Source: Promethearchaeota archaeon
GTDB lineage: Archaea; Asgardarchaeota; Thorarchaeia; Thorarchaeales; Thorarchaeaceae
Reading direction: 5' to 3'
Assembly (NCBI GenBank): GCA_014728035.1
Contig: WJMJ01000034.1
Location: forward strand, 30,541-94,540
DNA: 64,000 bases
This document shows, piece after piece, positions 1-8,370 of this stretch. The position numbers and the translations under genes were made by a program. A model generated the notes under the pieces. That model did no database searches. It was not told the origin of the DNA and saw only the letters and a program-made list of their open reading frames with translations. The stretch's first letter is position 1; each line of letters starts with the position of its first letter.

Positions 1-2
1 CC

Positions 3-1457
3 ACAGATGGAACAACATTAAACAATAAAGACGTAGACATTCATGGATTTGTATGTTCAAATATGCCTGCTGGTCTACTTGAATGGACAAGCAATGAAGA
101 TTCAACACCAAAGTCGGTTTCTGAAAATAGTACTCTTGTCGGAGATCATGTCATCTTACATTCGTCACCGGAAGTACCAGTCGGTAGAACAATTGAATCA
201 ATTCAACTAACTGTTGATAATACAACGTACCATAACTCGACACATGATTTGATAATTCCACAACTCAACTTCGACCCATTCAATGAGGAATTTGAAATAT
301 TCAATTCGAATTTTCAGTGGGTCATTGTTCATGGAATCGAAAGTGGGTGTACGCTCGAAATCACGGCCACATTCACAAATGAAGATACTGATGTAATGGC
401 TTGGCACGGAGGTCAAAATCCCAATGTGTATCGGTACGATGACAACATACTAAGTGGACAAATGGCATCCCAATATAATCCCGAAGTTGGACAAATCGAA
501 TGGTTTTATCCCAATCAAACATTAATTATTGGCATTTTTGATTATTCAGAACAGGCTGGAACTTGTAGATTAGAAATCACCAGTATCGAGGAGCAAATCG
601 TTTCTGGGATTGATAGTGTCAGCTATGACACCTATGGCTTTCAAACTAACAGAACTGTGAATCTTACGGTATCATATTCCCTCGATAATGGAAGTGACTA
701 TGTATACAATTTTAGAAATCTTACCTTTGATAATTTCTTTTCACCCGAGATTTATAACGTAGTAATATCACATGACCAAGCTGTTCTCACATTTGCATGG
801 CAAATCGAGGATAGAAATTTACTGGAGAATCACACCACCGATCTTTATCTTTCTTTTGATAACGGGCAAACATATTCAATCATCACTGCTAGACTGAATC
901 AGACTTCCTATGAATTTGACATGACAGGTTTTTCAAATCGAGTCTACTATTTGTTGATAGTTGTATCTGATGAAATAGGATTGTCTAATAGCATTATAGA
1001 GACCTTTACCCTTACCTCATCAACCAATCCAATTTTACTTGGTGTTGAAGACCTTGGAGACATGGTCATAGAGTATGGCTCAGAGAACTCAACGATTGTA
1101 TGGCATTTGGTACAAGACGACAATCCAACTGTAAATTATAGAATTTATGTCAATGACATTGAGATGTATGAAGGAATATGTAGTGATGGAACAATAGAAT
1201 TTGACTTGAGTGAGTTTCTACCAGGTGAGTATACCATAGAGTTAGAAGTATGGCAAGCTGGTCGAATCTATAATGATGCATTGGTAGTTCTAATAATTGA
1301 TTCCGGATTCCCTGTTGAATTGATTGCTAGTTTTGGATTGACTCTATTGGGAGTTGCGATTTCAATAGTTTTCTTGTATAAGATTGCTAATGCAAGAAGA
1401 AATCAAATGGGAAAATGGAAACCTGAAGAAATCCGTGTGATCGATGAAGATGAATGA
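3..1457 (+). CDS. Surface protein with Ig-like domains and C-terminal membrane anchor (5' end outside window)
   Basis: The reading frame is open to the left edge of the window, so this is the C-terminal 484 codons of a longer protein. The ATG at 63 is probably internal. The visible part is rich in beta-type segments and in N-x-S/T sites, as in exported archaeal proteins. Near the C terminus one Ig/PKD-like unit carries the pattern IEYGSEN..IVWH and ends in PGEYTIELEVW. A single hydrophobic helix (about GLTLLGVAISIVFLY) follows, then a short basic and acidic cytoplasmic tail ending VIDEDE. The same Ig-like pattern occurs four times in the beta-helix protein at 54594-58979, so the two are probably built from a common surface-domain stock. 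The ligand is unknown. I infer a cell-surface adhesin or S-layer-associated protein. Confidence 0.75.
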   Translation, partial: TDGTTLNNKDVDIHGFVCSNMPAGLLEWTSNEDSTPKSVSENSTLVGDHVILHSSPEVPVGRTIESIQLTVDNTTYHNSTHDLIIPQLNFDPFNEEFEIFNSNFQWVIVHGIESGCTLEITATFTNEDTDVMAWHGGQNPNVYRYDDNILSGQMASQYNPEVGQIEWFYPNQTLIIGIFDYSEQAGTCRLEITSIEEQIVSGIDSVSYDTYGFQTNRTVNLTVSYSLDNGSDYVYNFRNLTFDNFFSPEIYNVVISHDQAVLTFAWQIEDRNLLENHTTDLYLSFDNGQTYSIITARLNQTSYEFDMTGFSNRVYYLLIVVSDEIGLSNSIIETFTLTSSTNPILLGVEDLGDMVIEYGSENSTIVWHLVQDDNPTVNYRIYVNDIEMYEGICSDGTIEFDLSEFLPGEYTIELEVWQAGRIYNDALVVLIIDSGFPVELIASFGLTLLGVAISIVFLYKIANARRNQMGKWKPEEIRVIDEDE

Positions 1458-1573
1458 GTAACTAGGAAATAATAGTAAACTAGTGATGGTAGGTTTAGGG
1501 ATTATATTTATCGAAAACTTGGACATTGTAGAAGAATATCTGCTAAGAACTCGTATAACCTGATACAGAATTA

Positions 1574-1719
1574 AGGTCAGGGTAATATATGCCAAGTCCC
1601 TGACTTGAACCGAGCCAGTCCAGTACACTTTCTGGATGGATAATGCCCGGATGTCCAACTAAAATAAATAGACGGTTACAGCTGAATCATCAGCATTATA
1701 TTTTGCTACCAAACGGTAG
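1574..1719 (+). ncRNA. Hairpin-rich leader upstream of the PLP enzyme (putative structured RNA)
   Basis: The 311-nt gap 1458-1768 has no convincing gene but holds several near-perfect stems in a row. AGGTCAGGG 1574-1582 pairs with CCCTGACTT 1598-1606 (one G-U). TCCAG 1619-1623 pairs with CTGGA 1632-1636. GCTGA 1681-1685 pairs with TCAGC 1690-1694. CTACC 1706-1710 pairs with GGTAG 1715-1719 around an AAAC loop. They lie just before the start of the PLP enzyme at 1769, so a structured 5' leader is plausible. No known RNA family (tRNA, SRP, RNase P) was recognised. The frame upstream of 1769 is open back to an ATG at 1643 but does not resemble the protein family, and would be folded into these stems. 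Confidence 0.35.
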
Positions 1720-1768
1720 GTTATTAGGGAGTGGACGTTCCAGTTTCTTCTTGCTAGAGGAAGCCTCC

Positions 1769-3235
1769 ATGATAGACTTATCCCGAAATGAAGAACAATT
1801 AGAGAGAACAGTAGAGAGATGTAGAGAACGGAATATTGTCATTCCAACGTTTGACCAGCTAAAAAATCCTGAGCGCATCCCTGAAAAAATCAAAGATGAT
1901 TTGAAGAGTATAGACCTCTGGGCTGTAGAACCACAGAATCTCTTTCGTATAACATGGAAGAATGCACCTCAAGATAGAGGAGGTCTCTATCGCGAGTTAC
2001 CAAACTATATGGAAATTCCCAAAGAACTAACTGGAATTCAAGCAAGAGTCATCGCTCTTGTTGGTAAATGGTTCCCAACAGGCGCTCACAAAGTAGGAGC
2101 GACTTTTGGATGTCTGGTACCACCTCTAGTTACTGGACAATTCGATCCAACACGACATAAAGCAGTGTGGCCAAGTACGGGAAATTATTGTCGAGGTGGA
2201 GCATACGATGCAACTCTTCTAGCATGTGAAAGTATAGCAATTCTTCCAGAAGAGATGTCCCAAGAACGTTTTGATTGGCTCAAAACAGTAGCTGGAGAGA
2301 TTATAGCTACTCCTGGTAGTGAGAGCAATGTCAAGGAGATATACGATAAAGTATGGGAATTAAGGAGAGAACGTGATGATATTTTCGTATTCAATCAATT
2401 TAGTGAATTTGGTAATTATCTTTTTCACTATGATGTGACTGGACAAGCAATGGAAGAAGTTCTAGAGAAAGAATTAGGAAACGATAGGTATCAAGGTGTT
2501 TGTCTGACAACTGGCTCTGCGGGAACTATTGCATGTGGGGATTATATGAAGCAACTCTATCCCACATCAAAGATAGCAGCTGGTGAAGCTCTCCAATGTC
2601 CCACTCTATTACTAAATGGATACGGTGCACACCGAATTGAAGGCATCGGAGATAAGCATGTACCATGGATTCACAACACACGCAATACAGACATGGTCAT
2701 TGCTATTGATGACAACGATTCGATGGCACTGATGCGACTGTTCAATGAGCCCGAAGGAAGAAGATATCTCATTGAAGAAATTGGCATCTCTGAGAACTTC
2801 GTTTTGAATCTGGATCTACTAGGTATTTCCAGCATCGCAAATCTCCTCATGTGTATAAAATTTGCCAAGTACTATGAATTGACATCAGATGATGTTGTAC
2901 TCACAGTCTTTACAGATTCTATGGAGATGTACCAATCCAGACTAAAAGAGGCAACAACAAGAGTTGGACCATATACCCGTGAAGATGCTATTCGGGACTA
3001 CCATAGACATCTCCAAGGGATGAAAATGGATGCCATGCTGGAACTTAGTTATTACGAGAGAAAGAGAATTCATCATCTCAAATATTTCACTTGGATTGAG
3101 CAGCAGATGTTTGAACTTGATGAATTGAATCGCCAGTGGTATGAATATGATGAGTATTGGTCCGAAATCCAACAAATGACTCCGAAAATCGATGAACAGA
3201 TTGTGAGATTTAACGAAGCTGTCGGTCTCTTCTAA
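1769..3235 (+). CDS. PLP-dependent fold-type II enzyme (cysteine synthase / TrpB-like superfamily)
   Basis: This 488-aa protein is a fold-type II pyridoxal-phosphate enzyme. The PLP lysine lies in PTGAHKVGAT, a substrate-loop type STGNYCRGG follows, and the phosphate-binding loop is TTGSAGTIACGD. Members of this superfamily carry out beta-replacement, elimination or deamination on amino acids. Which reaction occurs here cannot be read from the sequence. The protein is longer than O-acetylserine sulfhydrylase (about 310 aa) and has an extra C-terminal helical segment of about 100 residues. I chose the ATG at 1769 because AGAGGA stands 8-13 nt upstream and the family similarity begins just after it. 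An in-frame ATG at 1643 would add 42 unrelated residues. The next gene follows after 17 nt, so they are probably co-transcribed. Confidence 0.8.
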   Translation: MIDLSRNEEQLERTVERCRERNIVIPTFDQLKNPERIPEKIKDDLKSIDLWAVEPQNLFRITWKNAPQDRGGLYRELPNYMEIPKELTGIQARVIALVGKWFPTGAHKVGATFGCLVPPLVTGQFDPTRHKAVWPSTGNYCRGGAYDATLLACESIAILPEEMSQERFDWLKTVAGEIIATPGSESNVKEIYDKVWELRRERDDIFVFNQFSEFGNYLFHYDVTGQAMEEVLEKELGNDRYQGVCLTTGSAGTIACGDYMKQLYPTSKIAAGEALQCPTLLLNGYGAHRIEGIGDKHVPWIHNTRNTDMVIAIDDNDSMALMRLFNEPEGRRYLIEEIGISENFVLNLDLLGISSIANLLMCIKFAKYYELTSDDVVLTVFTDSMEMYQSRLKEATTRVGPYTREDAIRDYHRHLQGMKMDAMLELSYYERKRIHHLKYFTWIEQQMFELDELNRQWYEYDEYWSEIQQMTPKIDEQIVRFNEAVGLF

Positions 3236-3252
3236 ATCTACTGAGGAGGTCT

Positions 3253-4413
3253 ATGATGGAAAAAGACGAGTCTGATTCCTCTACTATTAATATACCATAT
3301 TCGGGAAACTTGGGAAAACAGGTTGAAGAGGTTTCAATAGATGCCAAGAAAATCGATCTCTATCTCAGAACCATCTCAGCAATTGACCTAGCTGAAGTTT
3401 CTCGATTAAAAAACCTTGAATGTCTTGATCTCTCATTCAATCGATTGGAATCTATTGATTTATCTGGTCTCTCTACATGTAGAAAAATCAGAGATATCAG
3501 ACTCCAGCATAACAATCTCTCATCTCTAAATCTTTGGCCATTGATATATTCTAATAATCCAGAGTTTGTAGACATATCCAATAATGAAATAGAATCAATA
3601 GATCTTACAGCTGTTTTCCATTGGAAAGCTGTAGCAACAGACCCTGGTTTACAAGTCCAATTTGATCCATGTCTGCGATACTTACCTCAAGTTCTTGGAA
3701 AGACAATGATTGATGAAAGAACGAAACATAGAGATCCTCTCGCAATAGTTACATTCAACGATTATGAATCTGCAATCAGAACCAGTGGATGGAATCATAT
3801 TAGGAATAGAATAAAGGAAATCCTTCAAAAAATTACTCCAAAAGATTGGTTTGCATTTCAGAGAGGAATGCTTGAAGGATTAGGTATTAGTGAACTCGCT
3901 TGTTATGATGGTGACCCGTTTGAAATCCTGAGATTTGGCTTTGAAGAGGATGATTATGATAGGGCAAAAATAAACATGTATACTGGAACTGTAAGTCTAC
4001 TCGAAAAGCAAATAGAAAGAAATGGACCAACTACTTTTCTAGATATTCGAAAAATGTTAGAAACAGAAGCATGTACATTGGTACCAAAAATTATTGAACG
4101 TCGCAAAGAAGAGATAGAATATACCGTAATTCCACAAATTGATGATAGGGTCATTCTAATGCCTCTGTGGATAACTGCTAATGGTCACAGTATATTATCT
4201 GCTCTGGAATTAGGTTTGCGTACTAATTCCAATGTATTGCAGATAATTAGAGAGCAATTTGCAAAGTTAGATCAGGAGCTTCATGTTTTGCGAGATGGAC
4301 CGATCAAAGATTCCTATGGACTTGAATGCACTCTTTCATATCGAAGACATATCGCACAGATAGTCCAACATAATCAGCCACCACCAAGATATATCAGCTC
4401 ACGGAAATTGTAG
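3253..4413 (+). CDS. Leucine-rich-repeat protein with unknown C-terminal domain
   Basis: The start is preceded by GAGGAGG (3242-3248), and two adjacent ATGs (3253, 3256) are possible. Residues about 30-115 form LRR units of roughly 22-24 residues (LKNLECLDLSFNRLESIDLS, IRDIRLQHNNLSSLNL, PEFVDISNNEIESIDL), a short solenoid that usually binds proteins. The remaining 270 residues are mostly charged and helical, with segments such as PKDWFAFQRGMLEGLG and IIERRKEEIEYTVIPQ, and match no family I recognise. No signal peptide or membrane helix is seen, so it should be cytosolic. It sits 17 nt after the PLP enzyme and 65 nt before a TPR protein, so this short run links an enzyme with two scaffold-type proteins. 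I infer a protein-interaction role. Confidence 0.75.
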   Translation: MMEKDESDSSTINIPYSGNLGKQVEEVSIDAKKIDLYLRTISAIDLAEVSRLKNLECLDLSFNRLESIDLSGLSTCRKIRDIRLQHNNLSSLNLWPLIYSNNPEFVDISNNEIESIDLTAVFHWKAVATDPGLQVQFDPCLRYLPQVLGKTMIDERTKHRDPLAIVTFNDYESAIRTSGWNHIRNRIKEILQKITPKDWFAFQRGMLEGLGISELACYDGDPFEILRFGFEEDDYDRAKINMYTGTVSLLEKQIERNGPTTFLDIRKMLETEACTLVPKIIERRKEEIEYTVIPQIDDRVILMPLWITANGHSILSALELGLRTNSNVLQIIREQFAKLDQELHVLRDGPIKDSYGLECTLSYRRHIAQIVQHNQPPPRYISSRKL

Positions 4414-4478
4414 AGTTTATAGAACACCCTGAATGAAACACTATCCTTTTGTATGAAAAGTGACAAGAAGGGTATGCA

Positions 4479-5426
4479 ATGATTTCTGAAACATCGATAG
4501 TCCAACCATACAAATCAGATGATGGTGATATAGACACTTTGCTAAAATTCCTAAGAACGGTTACAAAAATAATTGATAATAGTTTCAATCCACCTGACTC
4601 TAAATTTGACAAGCACTCTGACTCGGCAGATTATGATTTTGTTGAGGAGAAATACAAACTAGGGAATCAAAGTATATTTTTCTCAATTATGCATAGAATG
4701 GAATTTGAAGCAAAGTATGGAGGTCACGCTGTTGACATTGTAATAATTCAATCTCATGGTTTATCTGAAAATCAAAGTATCTCTATCGAGGTTTCAAGAA
4801 GATATAGTACTCCTCGGTTTGCAAAACTAAGTATTTCTGTTGTCGACGAGAACATTTCTAAGAAAATTATCGAGATGTTTCAAAAGGAGTTCGATGCTAG
4901 GTCTCAACTCGATGAAACAGACATCAAAAGACATGTAACAAGTGCACTGGTTGCAGTTAGAAGAGGTGCGTGGAGCGGTGCTGAATCTCATGCAAAGATT
5001 GTGCTTGATAATGACCCGAACAATGCTGAAGCATTATTGTATTTGGGTATCGCTCGAGCCGCTCAAGGCGATTTGACCAATGCTGAAAAAATATTGAAAG
5101 AAGTACTCGAAAAAGACCCTAGTAATTATGATGCATATTATAACCTAGGTCTTGTGTACAAAAATTCCGACAGACTCGAGGAATCTGTAATTCTCTATCA
5201 AAAGGGATTAGAAGTCAATCCCGATAATCACGCAATACAATTTCAACTTGCTCGAGCATATGAAGAAATCGGAAATAAGGAGAAAGCACTATTCTATTAT
5301 AGAGAAGCTCTCAGAACTAGTCCAAATCCTGATGGTGCGTTTCATTACACAGGAATGGACTTTACAACCCATTCAAAAGACGGAATTGCAAGACTGGAAA
5401 AAGAATTGAATGGTAATGATTCTTAA
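4479..5426 (+). CDS. TPR-repeat protein
   Basis: The 315-aa product has two parts. Residues 1-145 form a mixed alpha/beta domain that I do not recognise. Residues about 150-285 hold four tetratricopeptide repeats with the usual spacing of W/L-G-Y-A-F-A-P positions (GDLTNAEKILKEVLEKDPSN, YDAYYNLGLVYKNSDRLEES, KALFYYREALRTSPNP). TPRs form a helical groove that binds peptides or partner proteins. AAGGG stands just before the ATG. The stop codon overlaps the stop of the convergent acyl-CoA synthetase gene by 4 nt (shared TTAA), so no terminator fits between them and the two transcripts should overlap at their 3' ends. No export signal is seen. Confidence 0.85.
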   Translation: MISETSIVQPYKSDDGDIDTLLKFLRTVTKIIDNSFNPPDSKFDKHSDSADYDFVEEKYKLGNQSIFFSIMHRMEFEAKYGGHAVDIVIIQSHGLSENQSISIEVSRRYSTPRFAKLSISVVDENISKKIIEMFQKEFDARSQLDETDIKRHVTSALVAVRRGAWSGAESHAKIVLDNDPNNAEALLYLGIARAAQGDLTNAEKILKEVLEKDPSNYDAYYNLGLVYKNSDRLEESVILYQKGLEVNPDNHAIQFQLARAYEEIGNKEKALFYYREALRTSPNPDGAFHYTGMDFTTHSKDGIARLEKELNGNDS

Positions 5427-6862
5427 TCATTCTGTGATCTCCGTTTTCTAGTTTCATAATAATCACAGGCTTTGGATAAAGCAGTTATAGCCTCTTGCAT
5501 ATTTCTGAAAACAGGAAGTTGCTTATCTACAAAGACGTCCCAAGCTTCTTTTCTTGCTTTCGGATAAGCAACATCAGGAACTGCAATAAGAACTGGTTTA
5601 TTTTCACGAATAGAAACCTCTCTCGCAGCTTCCGCCATATCTCTCCAAAAATCAATCACAGCATCTGCTGCACCCATAATTGTAGCAACCTGATGTATAT
5701 GATGTACATCAGCTTCAAAAATCAATGAATCGAATTTGGAGTCAGAACCAACAATTCGAAGAACTTCTGTAGTTGTTTGATCAGAATAATAATCTGCAGC
5801 AAGGTCTATCGGATTTTTTAGAGAAGTACCCACATCTCGAATCAACGGATCAAGCTTTTCAAGAGTTTCATTGGAAGTAGTAGGTACTTTGAGACCCGCG
5901 TCAATACACATGTCAGTATAGATTACACTTGTACCTCCACTAATTGCAATCATACCAACATTTCTAGATGCTGGCTCCGGACAAAGAGAGAATACACTGA
6001 GTGTAGCAACAAGTTCCTCCAATGTAGAAACGGTGGGTACATTTGCTTGTTTGAACGCTGCAGACCAGAGTTCACGATTTCCAGCCAAAGCTCCCGTATG
6101 TGATGACACTGCACGGGAACCTTCAACAGACCTCCCACCTTTTAATACCACTACAGGTTTTTTATCCGCAAGAATCTTAAGCTCATGAAGAAGTTCACTT
6201 CCAGACTCTGTACCTTCAATGTATGCTCCTATAACATTGGTTTCTTCATCTCCCTGAAAATATCTAATTAGCTCAGGAGGTTTGATATCAACTGAATTAC
6301 CAAAACTAAACAACTTACTAAAACCAACACCGGACTCGGCAGCAGCAGTATAGGTACTTATTGCAACACCACCTGACTGTGAAATGAAACCCACATCACC
6401 CACTCTTTGGATAATGGTAGGTGCAAAAGCAAATCCTAGTTTAGGATAACAAATACCCATGCAATTAGGCCCAAACACTCTCATTGAAAGGTTACTTACC
6501 ATATCTAAGAATTTCTTTTCTTCAGATCGACCCTCATCTGTTCCTAATTCTGAATAGCCGCTAGTAAATACAGTAGCTCCTTTTGCACCTTTATCAGCTA
6601 CCTGTTTGATAACTTCAGGTACCACTCGTCTTGGAACAGCTATAATAGCATAGTCAATGTTCTCAGGGATATCATCCAAGCTTGAATGAATCTTATGACC
6701 AAGAACCTCACCCTCCCTGTGGGAAACCAACCAGACCTTTAGGTCATGGGGCCATTGAAGCATTGAGTGAACCCAGTAATAGCCAAGCTTCATTGAAACA
6801 CCAATGATAGCCACGGATTTGATTTCCAGCATTTCTGAGATAGAGGGTTTCTTCACCGACAT
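5423..6862 (-). CDS. ADP-forming acyl-CoA synthetase, alpha-type subunit
   Basis: Acetyl/acyl-CoA synthetase (NDP-forming) converts acyl-CoA + ADP + Pi to the acid + CoA + ATP, and is how many archaea conserve energy from acyl-CoA. The 479-aa protein has a CoA-binding Rossmann domain (about 10-135, starting IKSVAIIGVS), then the two succinyl-CoA-ligase-like domains. The phosphohistidine is in SSHTGALAGN, near residue 255. FISQSGGVA and FGPNCMG are the usual CoA-ligase motifs. The length fits a separate alpha subunit. The ATP-grasp beta subunit is not in this window, so either it is encoded elsewhere or this is a stand-alone paralog. The gene is transcribed alone, facing the TPR gene. Confidence 0.88.
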   Translation of the reverse strand: MSVKKPSISEMLEIKSVAIIGVSMKLGYYWVHSMLQWPHDLKVWLVSHREGEVLGHKIHSSLDDIPENIDYAIIAVPRRVVPEVIKQVADKGAKGATVFTSGYSELGTDEGRSEEKKFLDMVSNLSMRVFGPNCMGICYPKLGFAFAPTIIQRVGDVGFISQSGGVAISTYTAAAESGVGFSKLFSFGNSVDIKPPELIRYFQGDEETNVIGAYIEGTESGSELLHELKILADKKPVVVLKGGRSVEGSRAVSSHTGALAGNRELWSAAFKQANVPTVSTLEELVATLSVFSLCPEPASRNVGMIAISGGTSVIYTDMCIDAGLKVPTTSNETLEKLDPLIRDVGTSLKNPIDLAADYYSDQTTTEVLRIVGSDSKFDSLIFEADVHHIHQVATIMGAADAVIDFWRDMAEAAREVSIRENKPVLIAVPDVAYPKARKEAWDVFVDKQLPVFRNMQEAITALSKACDYYETRKRRSQND

Positions 6863-7065
6863 CTGAATGACCTTCAGTATTGCGTTTTCTACTAATGCGA
6901 GATTTAAGAGTACCTGATTGGGATAGATTTTGTGAGTTTCCTTCGTTTGATGATTTCTCTATTTAGCCAAGTTAATTTAGTTAGAAAAAATAAACAATCT
7001 TGAACAATCAGAAAGAGTTTTCTTTGTTGGAATATCTCAAATCTCACATAACTGAGGAAGGGTAG

Positions 7066-8208
7066 ATGGAAATGCTTACTCTACGAGGAACAATCAAGAA
7101 ATTCAAGAAACACTTGGTAGTTTCTATCGTCATCTGGAGCATAGTTGTTCCAATAGCTGACGGTTTCATTGTTCAGCGAGATAGGAATCGCAATATGCTC
7201 TATGGCGAATTGTTTTGGAGTGAGGGGTTTCATGTATATGATTTGACTGATGAAGATTTGAATAACACAATCCCAAATATTCCAAATGATCATCTATTAA
7301 CAGATGTATTGAATGTAACATACGAATATCCAATCATAACATTGATGTTCTATGCAGGTATAGCTTTGATTGAACCTGGGATATATGGTCCCCATTTTCT
7401 TGCAAATTGGATTCTGGTTATGATATTTCATCTGAGTCTTTTACTTTTTGTATTTCTTAGCCAGAAATATTGGCAGCATCAGTGGTACAAAGAGGTATTT
7501 GGAGCTTACTACTGTTATGGATTTTTTCTTACAGTAGGCTTTGCTAAGATTGAACCATTTGTCGATCTTTTGTTTCTCTGTGCAATTTACTTCTTACGTA
7601 AGAAGAAATACTTCCAAGCAAACATCATGTTAGGGCTTGCTTTTCAAACAAAATTGTATCCTGCATACGCATTACCATACTTTTTCGTATCAAATCCAGT
7701 AGCATCTATTGCATTTTTCTTGACGACAATCAGTCTTTTCTTGCCACTCCTTATTACAGGTGTTTCAAACGAATCATTAATTGCACACTTGTTGAATAGC
7801 TCAAGCTATTCAGATATTATCACAAATCCATTCTATATCGGTTGGGTAGCTCAAAATCCAATCTCAATACTTGCTCCACTGGTCTTGTTTATAGCATTTC
7901 TATACTGCACATTAGAAACAAAGAATTGGAAAGGAATCCCGATATTACAACCCAGATTTAGAATACAACAACCATTGGCAATATTGCTCTATCTCATCCC
8001 TCTTGGTCTTGTTTTTCTATCCTGGGTACTAATATGGTACTATGCTTGGTTCTTCTTTAGCATCCTTCTATTTGAACGCGAAATAAATGCAAGAAAGTAT
8101 AGATATATCCTAGTCGGATTCGCTATTGCACATATAGTAGGAGTCTTAGTGAATCCAGGATATTTCTTGGTAGGCCCACTTCAAGAGTTCCTTAATCATT
8201 TCAAATAA
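7066..8208 (+). CDS. Polytopic membrane glycosyltransferase, GT87-like
   Basis: The 380-aa protein has about 9-10 hydrophobic helices. Two features recall GT87 (DUF2029) mannosyltransferases that use polyprenyl-phosphate sugars: a conserved Tyr-Pro after the first loop (TYEYPIITLMFYAG), and a lysine-tyrosine-proline motif at the start of a helix (FQTKLYPAYALP). An acidic residue pair in the first extracytoplasmic loop (about ELFWSEGFHVYDLTDED) could be the GT-C catalytic acid. GAGGAAGG lies 5-12 nt before the ATG at 7066. The gene stands alone with about 200 nt of AT-rich DNA before it. The probable role is adding sugars to lipid-linked or surface glycans on the outer face. The sugar specificity cannot be told. 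Confidence 0.6.
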   Translation: MEMLTLRGTIKKFKKHLVVSIVIWSIVVPIADGFIVQRDRNRNMLYGELFWSEGFHVYDLTDEDLNNTIPNIPNDHLLTDVLNVTYEYPIITLMFYAGIALIEPGIYGPHFLANWILVMIFHLSLLLFVFLSQKYWQHQWYKEVFGAYYCYGFFLTVGFAKIEPFVDLLFLCAIYFLRKKKYFQANIMLGLAFQTKLYPAYALPYFFVSNPVASIAFFLTTISLFLPLLITGVSNESLIAHLLNSSSYSDIITNPFYIGWVAQNPISILAPLVLFIAFLYCTLETKNWKGIPILQPRFRIQQPLAILLYLIPLGLVFLSWVLIWYYAWFFFSILLFEREINARKYRYILVGFAIAHIVGVLVNPGYFLVGPLQEFLNHFK

Positions 8209-8370
8209 CGGCCAGATTTGGCATAATGCATAACCTTTTTGTCCATGTACGAAGTTTTCCAGATAGATTCATTGCACATATAGCAAAAGACCTTAATGTG
8301 GGAATAAAATCCGTACTAATCTCAGGGTCTCTATAAGTAAATCCCTCATATTAATAGGAGTAGAAAATGA

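Noticed and set aside
1600..1680. Possible tRNA on the minus strand (a GGTTCAAGTC-like T-loop)
   Set aside because: The loop resembles a T-arm, but its flanks do not pair as a 5-bp T-stem, and no acceptor stem, D-arm or anticodon arm can be built around it.
1643..1768. In-frame N-terminal extension of the PLP enzyme
   Set aside because: The 42 extra residues do not resemble the family, lie in the hairpin-rich leader, and the ATG at 1769 has its own ribosome-binding box.
8209..8370. Terminator or small gene after the GT87-like gene
   Set aside because: Only a 4-bp stem (GCCA-GATT-TGGC) is visible near a short T-run; too weak to call, and no frame of note is present.
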